Origin: Terriglobia bacterium
Lineage (GTDB): Bacteria > Acidobacteriota > Terriglobia > JAIQFV01
Direction of reading: 5' to 3'
DNA length: 64,000 bases
Assembly (NCBI GenBank): GCA_020072965.1
Contig: JAIQFY010000008.1
Coordinates: 62,001 to 126,000 of the forward strand
Part shown: positions 34,761-43,533 of the stretch, piece after piece
How positions within the stretch are numbered: position 1 is the stretch's first letter
Layout: each line of letters starts with the position of its first letter
Made by a program: the position numbers and the translations under genes
Notes under the pieces: generated by a model
Told to the model about the DNA's origin: nothing
What the model saw: the letters and a program-made list of their open reading frames with translations, nothing else
Database searches by the model: none

Positions 34761-35309
34761 ATGACAGGAGTTTCTCATCACCCCTCGGGTCGTCCCGTCG
34801 CAGGTGAGTATGCAGCCTATGCGCAGGCCGACATCGACCTGGTTGAAGGATCTGATGCAGTGATCATCTTGGAGCGTATCGCTGACCAGACACTCACGTT
34901 CTTGCACTCTCTTCCCGAAGGCCGTCTGGCGGGTCTACGGTATGCTCCCGCCAAATGGACCCTGAAGGATGTCGTTGGGCATGTGGTCGACGACGAGCGA
35001 GTCTTTGCCTATCGGGCCTTTTGCCTCGCACGCGGCGAGACTCTGCCCCTGCCGGGATTCGACGAAAACGTGTACGCGGCGAATGGAGATGCCGAGCACC
35101 GTTCGTGGGGAGAGCTCTTATCCGACTACCACGCGGTCCGGGCGGCTTCCCTGGCGCTCTTCCGCGGGCTCTCGCCTGCTCGCTGGACGCGCGCGGGTGA
35201 AGTGAACGGGTATCGGGCAACGCCCCGGGGGTTGGCGTTTCACATGGCAGGTCACGAGTTGCACCATATGCGATTGCTGCATGAGCGTTATCTCCCACTT
35301 CTCACATGA
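34761..35309 (+). CDS. Cassette 12: DinB-family protein
   Basis: 182 residues, GGAGG 8 nt before the ATG. The His ligands fall in VVGHVVDDERVFAYRA and HMAGHELHHMRLLHERYL, the DinB_2 pattern. It follows a clear R' (GTTAGGC at 34709), so it belongs to the array. Role unknown. Its own attC is damaged: GCGTCTAAC at 35330-35338 looks like an R'', but is not the complement of this cassette's start. Confidence 0.87.
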   Translation: MTGVSHHPSGRPVAGEYAAYAQADIDLVEGSDAVIILERIADQTLTFLHSLPEGRLAGLRYAPAKWTLKDVVGHVVDDERVFAYRAFCLARGETLPLPGFDENVYAANGDAEHRSWGELLSDYHAVRAASLALFRGLSPARWTRAGEVNGYRATPRGLAFHMAGHELHHMRLLHERYLPLLT

Positions 35310-35338
35310 CACCATCAGGGCCGCCTGCCGCGTCTAAC

Positions 35339-35698
35339 GCCTCGACTACGCACCGCGAATGGGTCCGTCCCCGGCAACCGTTGCCTGACGATTCAACCAT
35401 TCAGATGGCAGCGTTGGTATTCCTGAGTGACTTCTATTCGCACTGGACCGCAAGCGGCCAGAGGGGCCACCTTTGCGCCCCCTCGATTTCAAGCGGCGAA
35501 TCACGCACTCTGGGTCCACCGACCCGAACCATGGGGTGGTTGGTGCTCCTCAAAGCGGTCAGCAATGTCGGGAGCGCTGGTCGGCTGTTCAACCGCCGGG
35601 AGTTGTATTCGGTCAAGGGCGCACTCCTCGCATCCGCCGCCCAGGAGGGATTCTATTCGGGCGAAAGTCCATAGCCAATAAAGCTCGCGGGAGGAAAG
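35339..35698. other. Region without recognised gene
   Basis: About 360 bp after the last identified attC box. An open frame at 35306-35674 lacks a ribosome-binding site and family similarity. No complete attC is visible. It may be a decayed cassette. Confidence 0.35.
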
Positions 35699-36289
35699 AT
35701 GCGGATCGCAGTTTCAGGCACTCATTTCTCGGGCAAGTCTGCGCTGGTTGAAGCGCTCTCCGGGGCGCTTCCTTCGTATGACACTGTCGAAGAGCCCTAC
35801 CATCTCATGGAGGAGGAGGGGTACGAATTCCCGGGAGTGCCTTCTTTCGAAGATTTCGAGCTGCAGCTCCAACGATCCCTCGAGTCGCTGAGTGGCAGTG
35901 GACCCGACGTCATCTTTGACCGTTGCCCCATTGATCTGCTGGGCTATCTTCTCACGCATCACGATGCCGATGCCTTTCGACTCGAGGAGTGGATGCCCCG
36001 AGTCCGGCCCGCGATTGAGAAGCTCGACTTAATCGTCTATCTTCCAGTCGAAAGACCCGATCGGATCACTGTGCCCTCGTCGCAGGACAAGAGTTTCAGA
36101 CTGGAGGTGGACGAGAAGCTCAAAGAGCTTCTCATGGGAAATTCGACCGATCTCAACATAGATGTGCTGGAGGTGACGGGCGCTCTCGACAGCCGCGTGG
36201 AACAGGTATTGACTTACCTTCGCGAAAGGGGCGCGGATGTCACCGGAAGATATCGCCCGGCGGGCCAACGAGGGCGGACTGGTCGTTGA
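35699..36289 (+). CDS. P-loop NTPase (kinase-like)
   Basis: 196 residues. GGGAGGAAAG precedes the ATG. Walker A is GTHFSGKS; a DRCPIDLLGYLL block follows VIFDR, as in nucleotide kinases of the AAA_28/AAA_33 class, which phosphorylate small molecules or nucleotides. The C-terminus is Arg/Gly rich (PAGQRGRTGR). Substrate unknown. Confidence 0.8.
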   Translation: MRIAVSGTHFSGKSALVEALSGALPSYDTVEEPYHLMEEEGYEFPGVPSFEDFELQLQRSLESLSGSGPDVIFDRCPIDLLGYLLTHHDADAFRLEEWMPRVRPAIEKLDLIVYLPVERPDRITVPSSQDKSFRLEVDEKLKELLMGNSTDLNIDVLEVTGALDSRVEQVLTYLRERGADVTGRYRPAGQRGRTGR

Positions 36290-36346
36290 GGCGTCTGATC
36301 CTGGGTTGACCCGCACCTATAAACACAATGTGATGGGAGGAAAAAG

Positions 36347-37018
36347 ATGCTTGATCGAATCGCAGACGGGCGCACCGACCTGGTGTTCCAGTATTTATCC
36401 GAAGGCCACCCCGCGAATTCCGCAGATGGAAATGGAGTGTCTCTCATCAAATGGTGCGCCTATTACGGCGATGTCAGCGCCATACGATTCCTGCTCGCCA
36501 ACGGAGAATCACTCAAGTCTCTCGGAGACAATCTCGGTCTCAATGGGGCTGCGTTTCATGGGCACTGGCGGCTCTGTCAGTTCCTGATCGAAAACGGCGC
36601 TGACGTGAATCTTGCTCAGACGGAAACCGGGGAAACGCCACTGCACTCGGCCCTGTGCACAGCGAAGCGAATTGCACACGACTTGGTCCTAAGAGTTCTA
36701 CTCGCTCAGGGGGCGAATCCCAATTGCGCGACGAAGGCCTCCGTTGAAACAGGTGGCTTTATGCGAGACTGCAGGACAAGAGCCGAAACTCCTCTCCATC
36801 GGGCTGCTGCCTTTGGCACTGAAGAGACCATCCAACTGCTTTTGGATGCAGGAGCAACGATCGATGCGAAGGATATGAATGGCGATTCTCCGCTCACTTG
36901 GGCGAGTTGGCACCTCCGCCCCGATTCCATTCTCAGAAAACTTTGTTACGGGAACTTTTTCATTCGCCTCGGTAGGCGCTCCATGGAAGCCAGTCTGCTT
37001 GGGAGCCCATCTATCTGA
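36347..37018 (+). CDS. Ankyrin repeat protein
   Basis: 223 residues. GGGAGGAAAAAG precedes the ATG. Several ankyrin repeats are visible (SAIRFLLANGES, CQFLIENGADVNLAQTE, TPLHSALCTAKR, TPLHRAAAFGTEETIQLLLDAG, TIDAKDMNGDSPLTWAS). The partner is unknown. No signal peptide. A second ankyrin gene lies at 38231. Confidence 0.88.
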   Translation: MLDRIADGRTDLVFQYLSEGHPANSADGNGVSLIKWCAYYGDVSAIRFLLANGESLKSLGDNLGLNGAAFHGHWRLCQFLIENGADVNLAQTETGETPLHSALCTAKRIAHDLVLRVLLAQGANPNCATKASVETGGFMRDCRTRAETPLHRAAAFGTEETIQLLLDAGATIDAKDMNGDSPLTWASWHLRPDSILRKLCYGNFFIRLGRRSMEASLLGSPSI

Positions 37019-37124
37019 TGACACCGGCGGCTGTACGTACCGCTCGAGACCGGCGAATTGCTAGGTAACGCGCCCCTTGTCACAGAGTCCGCTGGAATGT
37101 CGAAGGCCAGAAAGAGAGCAATGA

Positions 37125-37544
37125 ATGGCAACTCAACGCGTACAATCGAGGTCTCCGAAACCCCGAAAGGTGAGGAAGGCTCGGCGAGCATTCTCCGTGC
37201 CGGTGACTTTCGAGACCGTGCGCCAAATAGCGCTTTCGCTGGAGGGCGTGGAAGAAGGCACGTCGTACCGCACACCGGCGTTTCGGGTACGTGGGGAACT
37301 TTTCGCTCGTCTCCGCGAGGATCCGGACTCGCTCGTCGTTCGCATGGACCCCGAACAACGCGAGGAGATGATGGCGGCCGACCCCGAAACGTACTACATC
37401 ACCGATCACTACCTCAATTACCCATGGATGCTCGTTCGACTGTCGCGGGTTCATCCCGATGCGCTGGAGGACCTCGTCCGTATGGCGTGGCGGCTTGCCG
37501 CCTCAAAGAGACGGAACCCGACCGGCCGGCAAGGCGTCCGCTGA
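37125..37544 (+). CDS. MmcQ/YjbR-family protein
   Basis: 139 residues. A basic N-terminus (PKPRKVRKARRAF) leads into the YjbR fold: VTFETVRQIALSLEGVEEGTSY, FRVRGELFARLRED, ITDHYLNYPWMLVRLSRVHP. The family resembles a DNA-binding double-wing motif. Role unknown. The start has a poor ribosome-binding site. Confidence 0.85.
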   Translation: MATQRVQSRSPKPRKVRKARRAFSVPVTFETVRQIALSLEGVEEGTSYRTPAFRVRGELFARLREDPDSLVVRMDPEQREEMMAADPETYYITDHYLNYPWMLVRLSRVHPDALEDLVRMAWRLAASKRRNPTGRQGVR

Positions 37545-37582
37545 GCAGCAATTGCCTGGAGGGTTAAAGAGGTGAGCTTCGA

Positions 37583-38149
37583 ATGACCAAAAAATATTTT
37601 AGATCATCGGCCGAGTTTCGAAGGTGGCTTACGGGACATCACGCCACAGCCGGGGAATTGTGGGTCATCTATTATACGAAGGGTTCCGGCAAAGCGAGTA
37701 TGACCTGGCCCGAGTCCGTGGATGAGGCGTTATGTTTTGGATGGATTGATGGCATACGGAAGAGGGTGGATGAGCTTGCTTATACCATCCGCTTTTCGCC
37801 CCGCAAACCACGAAGCATTTGGAGTGCCGTTAATATCCGTCGGGCTCAGCACCTTGCAGATCGGGGCTTGATGCAGCCGGCGGGGCTAGCGGCCTTTCAA
37901 GCGCGGACCAAGAAGAGGTCGGGCATCTATTCATACGAACAACGTCGTGTGCAGTTGGGGGAGCCTTACGAGGGTATCCTGAGGAAGAACAAAGCTGCAT
38001 GGACCTTCTTCCAAGCTCAGCCCCCCTCGTACAAGAAGACGGTCACCTGGCTGGTGATTAGTCCGAAGAAAGGGGAGACGCGGCTCAGGCGGCTGGAAAA
38101 GCTAATTGCTGATTGGGCGCGTGGACGGACGGGACGAGAGCGCCCCTGA
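37583..38149 (+). CDS. YdeI/OmpD-associated family protein
   Basis: 188 residues. GAGGTGAGC lies before the ATG. FRRWLTGHHATAGELWVIYYTKG, DEALCFGWIDGIRKRVDELAYTIRFSPRKPRSIWSAVN are the YdeI blocks; a DUF1905-like C-terminus (FFQAQPPSYKKTVTWLVISPK) follows. Members are linked to antimicrobial peptide resistance in enterics, but function here is inferred only from family. Confidence 0.88.
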   Translation: MTKKYFRSSAEFRRWLTGHHATAGELWVIYYTKGSGKASMTWPESVDEALCFGWIDGIRKRVDELAYTIRFSPRKPRSIWSAVNIRRAQHLADRGLMQPAGLAAFQARTKKRSGIYSYEQRRVQLGEPYEGILRKNKAAWTFFQAQPPSYKKTVTWLVISPKKGETRLRRLEKLIADWARGRTGRERP

Positions 38150-38230
38150 CATGACACCGAACCTCTAAGCGAAATCGGGCGGGGATTTGCAAGAGATGAA
38201 GACGGACTGGTCATGAGGTGAAGCTCAACT

Positions 38231-38728
38231 ATGAATACCTTGCGGGTTCACGAGGCGTTTAAGGCCGGCGATCTCAAGGCGCTGAAGGCGGCAGCAGGAG
38301 ATCCGGCGGAGTTCCCCAACTGCAAGGCGCCATTCATGAGCAGTCAATGCCTGGAGTATGCGATTTATCACAGCCCCCTCCATTTCATTCAAGTCCTGCT
38401 TGATCTCGGCGCCGATCCGAACTACGGCGAGCATGAAGGCTTCCCATCGATCCTGGCGGCACTGTCCACCGACCGGGAAGACAAGTATGTGATCATCCAG
38501 GCATTAGTCTCCTCGGGAGCTGATGTGAACCAGCGGGGGATCAATGACTACACCCCCCTGCACTATGCGGTTGCGCAGAATGACCCGAAAGCCGTAGAAC
38601 TCATCCTCTCTCATGGCGCAGATCGAACCGCGCGGACCAGGATCGATCATTACGCGACAGCCTTGGAGGAGGGAGAAATTCTTGGCCGCGACGAAGCGGT
38701 GCAAGTCTTGAGAAAGTTGACCAGGTGA
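38231..38728 (+). CDS. Ankyrin repeat protein
   Basis: 165 residues with GAGGTGAAG before the ATG. Repeats: SPLHFIQVLLDLGADPNYGE, IIQALVSSGADVNQRGIND, TPLHYAVAQNDPKAVELILSHGAD. No signal peptide. Similar in style to the ankyrin protein at 36347 but not a close copy. Confidence 0.88.
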   Translation: MNTLRVHEAFKAGDLKALKAAAGDPAEFPNCKAPFMSSQCLEYAIYHSPLHFIQVLLDLGADPNYGEHEGFPSILAALSTDREDKYVIIQALVSSGADVNQRGINDYTPLHYAVAQNDPKAVELILSHGADRTARTRIDHYATALEEGEILGRDEAVQVLRKLTR

Positions 38729-38867
38729 GGCGTTTTCCAGCGTCTTAGCCGACGAATGCATCACAACTGCCCGAGAAGATTAGGCTCTTGGGGAAGAACT
38801 GACAGGTAGATTTTTCTGCATTAGGAAATCCAACCGGGTGACTCATCGAAAGCGCGGAGGCTTATTT

Positions 38868-39293
38868 ATGTTGAACAGATCAAGGAGGGCATTCTTCCTG
38901 GTGGCTTCGTTGGGGACTATTGGTCTCCTATGGCCTGCCATTTACAGCCGGTCTCAACAAAGTTCACCGTCTCAGCAGCATACGGAACGAGTAAAGATAG
39001 TGAGACTTGAAACGACCAAGGGGGCTGTCGACTATTACCGCGGTTATGTTGACGGCCGTTTAGGGATCGCCCAGCAGTGGGGCAAGCCAGTTCTCAAGGA
39101 GAAGGGGTTCCCATCCTACGGGGATGAATCCGCTGCCTATAACGAATCAGATGCCAACGCCAAGAGATACTTCTTCATCGAGCGTAAGGGAACCCAAGTG
39201 ATCGTCATCGACCACGCCTCAAGCCTCGAGGAGATTCAACAGCTCTTGAAAGACCACGAGGAAAAGGTGAAGAAAATGGACTCCCCCCAATGA
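38868..39293 (+). CDS. Exported hypothetical protein
   Basis: 141 residues from ATG at 38868, which has GGAGG upstream; a GTG at 38838 is possible but less likely. A signal peptide (RAFFLVASLGTIGLLWP) is followed by a soluble domain (DYYRGYVDGRLGIAQQW, YFFIERKGTQVIVIDHASSLEEIQ). No family recognised. Confidence 0.62.
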   Translation: MLNRSRRAFFLVASLGTIGLLWPAIYSRSQQSSPSQQHTERVKIVRLETTKGAVDYYRGYVDGRLGIAQQWGKPVLKEKGFPSYGDESAAYNESDANAKRYFFIERKGTQVIVIDHASSLEEIQQLLKDHEEKVKKMDSPQ

Positions 39294-39567
39294 CTCGGAT
39301 TGGTCCCTCACCAGGCGCTTCAGCCGTTCGTCTCCGCCGCTGGATCATGGTGTGGTGACCTTCGTGATTTAGAGCAGGAGACCGGCACGGAACATGGGTC
39401 TCAAGCAGGACCCGAATATTGCCTCAGCCCGGCGACTGTGTGCGCCGGTATACGAAGAGATCATTGGGGCTCAGAAGGGGAAGGAGTTTGAAATCTAAAC
39501 AACGCCGACCGGGCAAAAGGATTGCTCGAACAGGTGAATTTCTAGTGGGAACTGGCCGAGGTGTTGA

Positions 39568-40155
39568 ATGAACGCACAACTCAGGCAACGGCTGCTCGAG
39601 ATGGTCGAGGAGGAGCGACGCATCCACACCGAGCTGACCGCCGCAGGGGAAATCTTTCAGGGTTACGCACCAAGACTGGCTGAGGTAGATCTTCGGAAGG
39701 CGCTGGAACTGGAGAAGATTATTGAAGAACATGGGTGGCCCGGGAGATCGCTTGTCGGGGAGGACAGGGCGCATGCTGCCTGGTTCACGCTACAACATGC
39801 TATCGGCCATCCGGAACTCCAACGAAGGTGCCTGCCAGTTCTGAAGGAGGCCGTGACGCGTGGTGAATCGACACCTGCCCAGGCGGCTTTTCTTGAAGAC
39901 AAAATCTGCTTTTTCGAACGGCGCCCCCAACGGTACGGGACACAGTTTGACTGGGACGAGAACGGCGTAATGAGCCCCTGGGTGTTGGAAAATCCGGGAA
40001 GAGTTGACGAGTATCGACGCTCTGTCGGCTTGAGCCCCCTCGCGGAGAAAATAGAACAGTTCCGGAGGGAATCCAAGGATGAACCCAAACCTCTGGACTT
40101 CAAGACCCGCCAGGAAGAGGTGCTCACCTGGGCCAAATCAGTGGGATGGGTTTAG
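39568..40155 (+). CDS. DUF6624 domain protein
   Basis: 195 residues, GAGGTGTTGA before the ATG. EKIIEEHGWPGRSLVGEDRAH, AAWFTLQHA, LPVLKEAVTRGES, and QRYGTQFDWDENG are the DUF6624 pattern. The family is often found near accessory and stress genes but no activity is known. The hydrolase gene below overlaps its end by 10 bp. Confidence 0.85.
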   Translation: MNAQLRQRLLEMVEEERRIHTELTAAGEIFQGYAPRLAEVDLRKALELEKIIEEHGWPGRSLVGEDRAHAAWFTLQHAIGHPELQRRCLPVLKEAVTRGESTPAQAAFLEDKICFFERRPQRYGTQFDWDENGVMSPWVLENPGRVDEYRRSVGLSPLAEKIEQFRRESKDEPKPLDFKTRQEEVLTWAKSVGWV

Positions 40156-41012
40156 CGGCGATTTCGGGGATGGATCTCTCTCGCAAGAACTCAATTCGTG
40201 GTCTGTATCAGAAGATGAGCATGGAAAGCCCGAGAGCTTACGGAAGGCGGCCCTTCAAGGTAGCTGTTGTTCACGGCGGGCCGGGTGCCGTCGGAGAGAT
40301 GGCCCCTGTCGCGTGCCGCCTCGCCTCCAAACGGGGAATCCTGGAGCCGATACAAACGGCGACTTCGCTTCAAGGGCAGGTAGAGGAGTTGAAGTCGACC
40401 CTGGAACACGATGGAGACCCGCCTATCACTTTGATTGGCTTCTCCTGGGGAGCCTGGCTCAGTCTCATTGTGACCGCTTCTTATCCAACTCTAACCAAGA
40501 AACTGATCCTCATCGGGAGCGGGCCGTTTGAAGAAAGCTACGTCTCACAACTTCAACAGGCCCGTCTGAGCCGTTTCACAGAAGAGGAGAGGACTGAGTA
40601 CGAATCAATCCTCAAGTCGATGGAGGATCCTGCGGTCACAGAAAAGAACAAGTTGCTGGAGCGTTTAGGGGTGCTTGCTTCAAGAACGGACGAGTATGAT
40701 CCGATCGAAAAAGAACCCCATGAATCAGCATTACTCAGCAGAACAGGCGACCTTTATCAAAGCGTATGGAAGGATGCCGCTGAACTGAGAAGGACCGGAA
40801 AGCTGCTGGAGTTCGCGCAGCGGATTCAATGTCCGGTGGTGGCCATCCACGGTGACTACGATCCTCATCCCGCTGAAGGAGTCCGAAGGCCACTGTCTGC
40901 TGTTTTGAAGGACTTTCGATTCGTCATGCTCAAACAGTGCGGGCACAAGCCCTGGATCGAGCGGTGGGCGAGGAAGGAATTTTTTAGGATCCTTGAAGAG
41001 GAACTCGACTAG
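40146..41012 (+). CDS. Alpha/beta hydrolase
   Basis: 288 residues if started at the ATG at 40146, which overlaps the DUF6624 stop; ATGs at 40170 and 40215 are alternatives. FKVAVVHGGPGAVGEM is the oxyanion region, LIGFSWGAWLSLI carries the nucleophile (GxSxG variant), VVAIHGDYDPHP the Asp, and KQCGHKPWIER the His. Substrate unknown. It may be co-translated with the gene before it. Confidence 0.85.
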   Translation: MGLAAISGMDLSRKNSIRGLYQKMSMESPRAYGRRPFKVAVVHGGPGAVGEMAPVACRLASKRGILEPIQTATSLQGQVEELKSTLEHDGDPPITLIGFSWGAWLSLIVTASYPTLTKKLILIGSGPFEESYVSQLQQARLSRFTEEERTEYESILKSMEDPAVTEKNKLLERLGVLASRTDEYDPIEKEPHESALLSRTGDLYQSVWKDAAELRRTGKLLEFAQRIQCPVVAIHGDYDPHPAEGVRRPLSAVLKDFRFVMLKQCGHKPWIERWARKEFFRILEEELD

Positions 41013-41209
41013 CGGTTCCGGGGGGACTGCAAAATCCGCTTATGGACTAATCAATGGTATGATTTTCGATATGCCATTTTCGCTTTTTGCTTGTTTCATT
41101 AACTGATTTTTCAACGCGTTCAGACAATAACGATTTCCCGCTCATGGAGCAGTCAGTGGGGTACCCACCTGTGAACCGGAATCCTGACTTGATCTGAAAG
41201 GAGTGCGCC

Positions 41210-41765
41210 ATGGACTTATTGAGCATGCTTTTGAATCAGGGCGGCGGCCAATCGGTCCGACAGTTGGCTGAGAAATTGGGGCTTAATGAAGGAACAGGCC
41301 CACTCGGCCATTTCTAATGTGTTGCCGGCACTTGGGCAGGGACTTGCCCGCAACGCCTCCACCCAGGGCGGACTCGAGAGCCTGATGGGCGCCCTGACAG
41401 GAGGACAGCATCAGCGTTACTTGGAAGATCCCTCCCTTATGGGCCGGCGAGAGACGATCCAGGAGGGCAACGGCATCCCGGGTCATATCCTTGGCAGCAA
41501 GGATGTCAGCCGCCAGGTGGCTCAGCAGGCGTCTGAGAAAACCGGAATAGGTGCGGACGTCGTGAAAAGAATGCTTCCGATGGTAGCAACGCTCGCGATG
41601 GGAGCGCTTAGCCGCCAGACGGCGGGCGCCCAAAATACTGCAGTACCAGGCACTTCTCCCGCCGGCGGCCTCCCGGGCATCTTGGGCCAGTTTCTGGACA
41701 CAAACCGCGACGGCTCAATAGCCGACGATCTGATGGGAATGGCTTCCCGGTTCTTCCAAAAATAA
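41210..41765 (+). pseudogene. DUF937 gene with a frameshift
   Basis: ATG at 41210 with AGGAG upstream opens MDLLSMLLNQGGGQ..QLAEKLGLNE in one frame. The frame then stops after GTGPLGHF, while a frame +1 continues EQAHSAISNVLPALGQGLARN to the TAA at 41763. Removing one G in GAAGGAACAG (41287-41295) restores LGLNEEQAHSAISN, the normal DUF937 start. So it is one 180-residue protein with a single-base insertion, or a sequencing error. YidB-like DUF937 proteins are of unknown function. Confidence 0.75.
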
Positions 41766-41882
41766 ACAGGACCACCCCAAGCCCAGGGCACCGTCGGACT
41801 TGAACGGAAGCCAAGAAGGACTAATAACTGCCGCGCCTTGGGGCATCCGATGCGGATACCATCGGATGCCCGAAGCGGAGGC

Positions 41883-42143
41883 CTATGTACCGGCTTGCTT
41901 CTTCCTTATCAGGTGGTATATTCCCAGCACGATGAGAGCTCCCACAATGGCCGCAATAAAGCCGGCCGACTGACCCTCCTTGTACCAGCCAACCAAGCGC
42001 CCAAGGAACGTGGCCAACACTGCTCCCCCTATGCCTAGCCCCGTGGTGATTAGAAATCCTCCCGGATCCTTCCCTGGCATAATGAATTTGGCGACCAATC
42101 CCGCTAAGAAGCCAATGATAATGACCCAGAGCAGATGCAACAT
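41883..42143 (-). CDS. GlsB/YeaQ/YmgE family membrane protein
   Basis: 86 residues with three hydrophobic segments (LLWVIIIGFLAGLVAKFIMPG, GGFLITTGLGIGGAVLATFLG, AAIVGALIVLGIYHLI). The G-rich Gly-rich pattern GLGIGGAVLAT is the family hallmark. Members are transglycosylase-associated or stress-induced inner-membrane proteins of unknown mechanism. Confidence 0.9.
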   Translation of the reverse strand: MLHLLWVIIIGFLAGLVAKFIMPGKDPGGFLITTGLGIGGAVLATFLGRLVGWYKEGQSAGFIAAIVGALIVLGIYHLIRKKQAGT

Positions 42144-42327
42144 GGTTTCTCCTCAATTAGAGCGTATTTAGATTAGGTTAATGGATTAAATTGCATACAA
42201 GTCCGGACATGTGAAGTTCCTGTGCAGTTACCGACATTCAGCGTCCATGCCTTGCCCGGCTTTGATTTATATCTCAGTCAACGTCTGAGGTGGCGCTCTT
42301 TGAAAGGGTGTCCCGCGCAGCGGGCTG

Positions 42328-42921
42328 TTACATTGCCGCCGCGGGGGCCTTCATCCCGAGGGCATTCATGATCTCGACAGCTTTTTCTTTGACGGCCTTG
42401 GCCTTGCCGACGGCATCCATCAAATTCCCGCTCTGGAATGCATTGGAAGCCTCAGTCCAGGTCTGTGTCACAGTCGCCAGCGAGGCCTTTGCGGATTCGA
42501 ACTTGTCTTTGTCGAGGCCGGCAGGGAGGCTTCTTGATTTGGAGAGGATAGCGACCCTGCTCTGTATGGCATTCACCATTCCTGGAAGACCGCTGCTCAT
42601 ATCTTGCCAGGCTTTTGTCAATTCATCCTTTTTGGCAGCCACTGCTTTGGCGAGATCCTTCGCCTTGGCGGCGACGTCCTGTGCTCCGGTAAGAGCCTGT
42701 TGATATTCTCCCTTCTGGAGGTTCGCCTTCGCTGCCGCGAGCGCCTCTTGAACACTTTTGAGTTGGTCAGGCACATATTGGGACGCTTCCTTGCTGACGC
42801 CAGCGAGCGCCTGATCCGCAGCTGTGATGGCAGCTTCAGCGGGTGCCTTCACCGTGGAACAGGCCGTCAAGGCAAAACAACAGGCTATGGTGATAATCGC
42901 AAAAATCAATCGTTTTGACAT
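42328..42921 (-). CDS. Lipoprotein of unknown function
   Basis: 197 residues from ATG at 42921 with GGGAGGAATT upstream; a longer frame to 42999 is unlikely. Lipobox LTAC follows an 18-residue hydrophobic start (LIFAIITIACCFALTAC). The remainder is Ala/Lys-rich helices (GVSKEASQYVPDQLKSVQEAL and further), probably coiled. It may anchor to the envelope. Confidence 0.75.
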   Translation of the reverse strand: MSKRLIFAIITIACCFALTACSTVKAPAEAAITAADQALAGVSKEASQYVPDQLKSVQEALAAAKANLQKGEYQQALTGAQDVAAKAKDLAKAVAAKKDELTKAWQDMSSGLPGMVNAIQSRVAILSKSRSLPAGLDKDKFESAKASLATVTQTWTEASNAFQSGNLMDAVGKAKAVKEKAVEIMNALGMKAPAAAM

Positions 42922-43047
42922 AATTCCTCCCTTTCGTAAGGTTTGAGTGGGATTAACGAATTGGGTTCTATCGTCATCAATGATAATGTGCGCGGCCAAT
43001 GAATGAATCCGCGCGGGTAAGGTCGCTTTGCATGCACTGGAGCGCGA

Positions 43048-43257
43048 CTAGGGGATGCGAAGCTTCTGGCCAACCCGTATCTTGTCAGGATCGGTCAATA
43101 TGTCTTTGTTCGCTTCCAATATCTGTGGATAGAGGCTTGCGTCACCGTAGTACTTCGCGGCAATCTTAGAAAGAGTATCTCCCTTTACAACTTCATGCCA
43201 TTGCGTAGCATCCCAGGAATTGGATCCTGGAGCCTCCTGCTTCGGGTCGTCAGACAT
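43048..43257 (-). CDS. Small LysM-domain protein
   Basis: 69 residues from ATG at 43257 (a start at 43278 is also possible). One LysM domain: WHEVVKGDTLSKIAAKYYGDASLYPQILEANKDIL, ending VGQKLRIP. LysM binds peptidoglycan; without a signal peptide it may act in a phage-like or cytoplasmic complex, like XkdP/YgaU. Normal gene of this type is 50-70 residues after the LysM start. Confidence 0.85.
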   Translation of the reverse strand: MSDDPKQEAPGSNSWDATQWHEVVKGDTLSKIAAKYYGDASLYPQILEANKDILTDPDKIRVGQKLRIP

Positions 43258-43533
43258 AGGATTATTCCTTTTGGTCAAGGGTTTCGGCGAGCAGATAGCA
43301 GATAGTGTATTGTTATTCTACTCCTGATTTGGGACATGGGGAATGCAATTCGCATATCCTGCGGCACGGAACACAAGGTGCTTATACCGACCAATCAACT
43401 GATAAATCTCCTCCGAATTTTTTGCATTTCGATCTCTGTCGATTCATAACTCGCTCTCATCCGTGAATGCTTTTTTCTGGTCATCCCCGACCTTGGAATT
43501 TACCTCCGAGATAGAGTGTCAAGAAGGAGTCCA
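43258..43533. other. Intergenic region, no gene
   Basis: About 280 bp, AT-richer than the surroundings, with no coding frame and no recognised RNA or box apart from the repeat that follows. Confidence 0.3.

Larger units (their letters stand above)
25490..35338 (+). mobile_element. Chromosomal integron cassette array
   Basis: About 9.8 kb starting at a candidate attI and made of about 12 cassettes, each with a single gene or operon on the plus strand followed by an attC-type site. Boundaries are supported because the R'' core at the end of a cassette is the reverse complement of its own first bases: for example cassette 1 starts GTTAGACGC and ends GCGTCTAAC, cassette 3 starts GTTAGGCGACC and ends GGTCGCCTAAC, and cassette 8 starts GTTCGGCGTC and ends GACGCCGAAC. 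From cassette 9 on, the sites are incomplete. The integrase is a remnant, so the array can only move with an integrase supplied in trans. Confidence 0.85.

Noticed and set aside
35330-35338. GCGTCTAAC as the R'' of cassette 12
   Set aside because: It is not complementary to the start of cassette 12 (GTTAGGCGG), and no R' with pairing arms follows; kept only as a possible relic.
35306-35674. Frame of 122 codons after cassette 12
   Set aside because: No ribosome-binding site, no family match and atypical composition; may be decayed cassette sequence.
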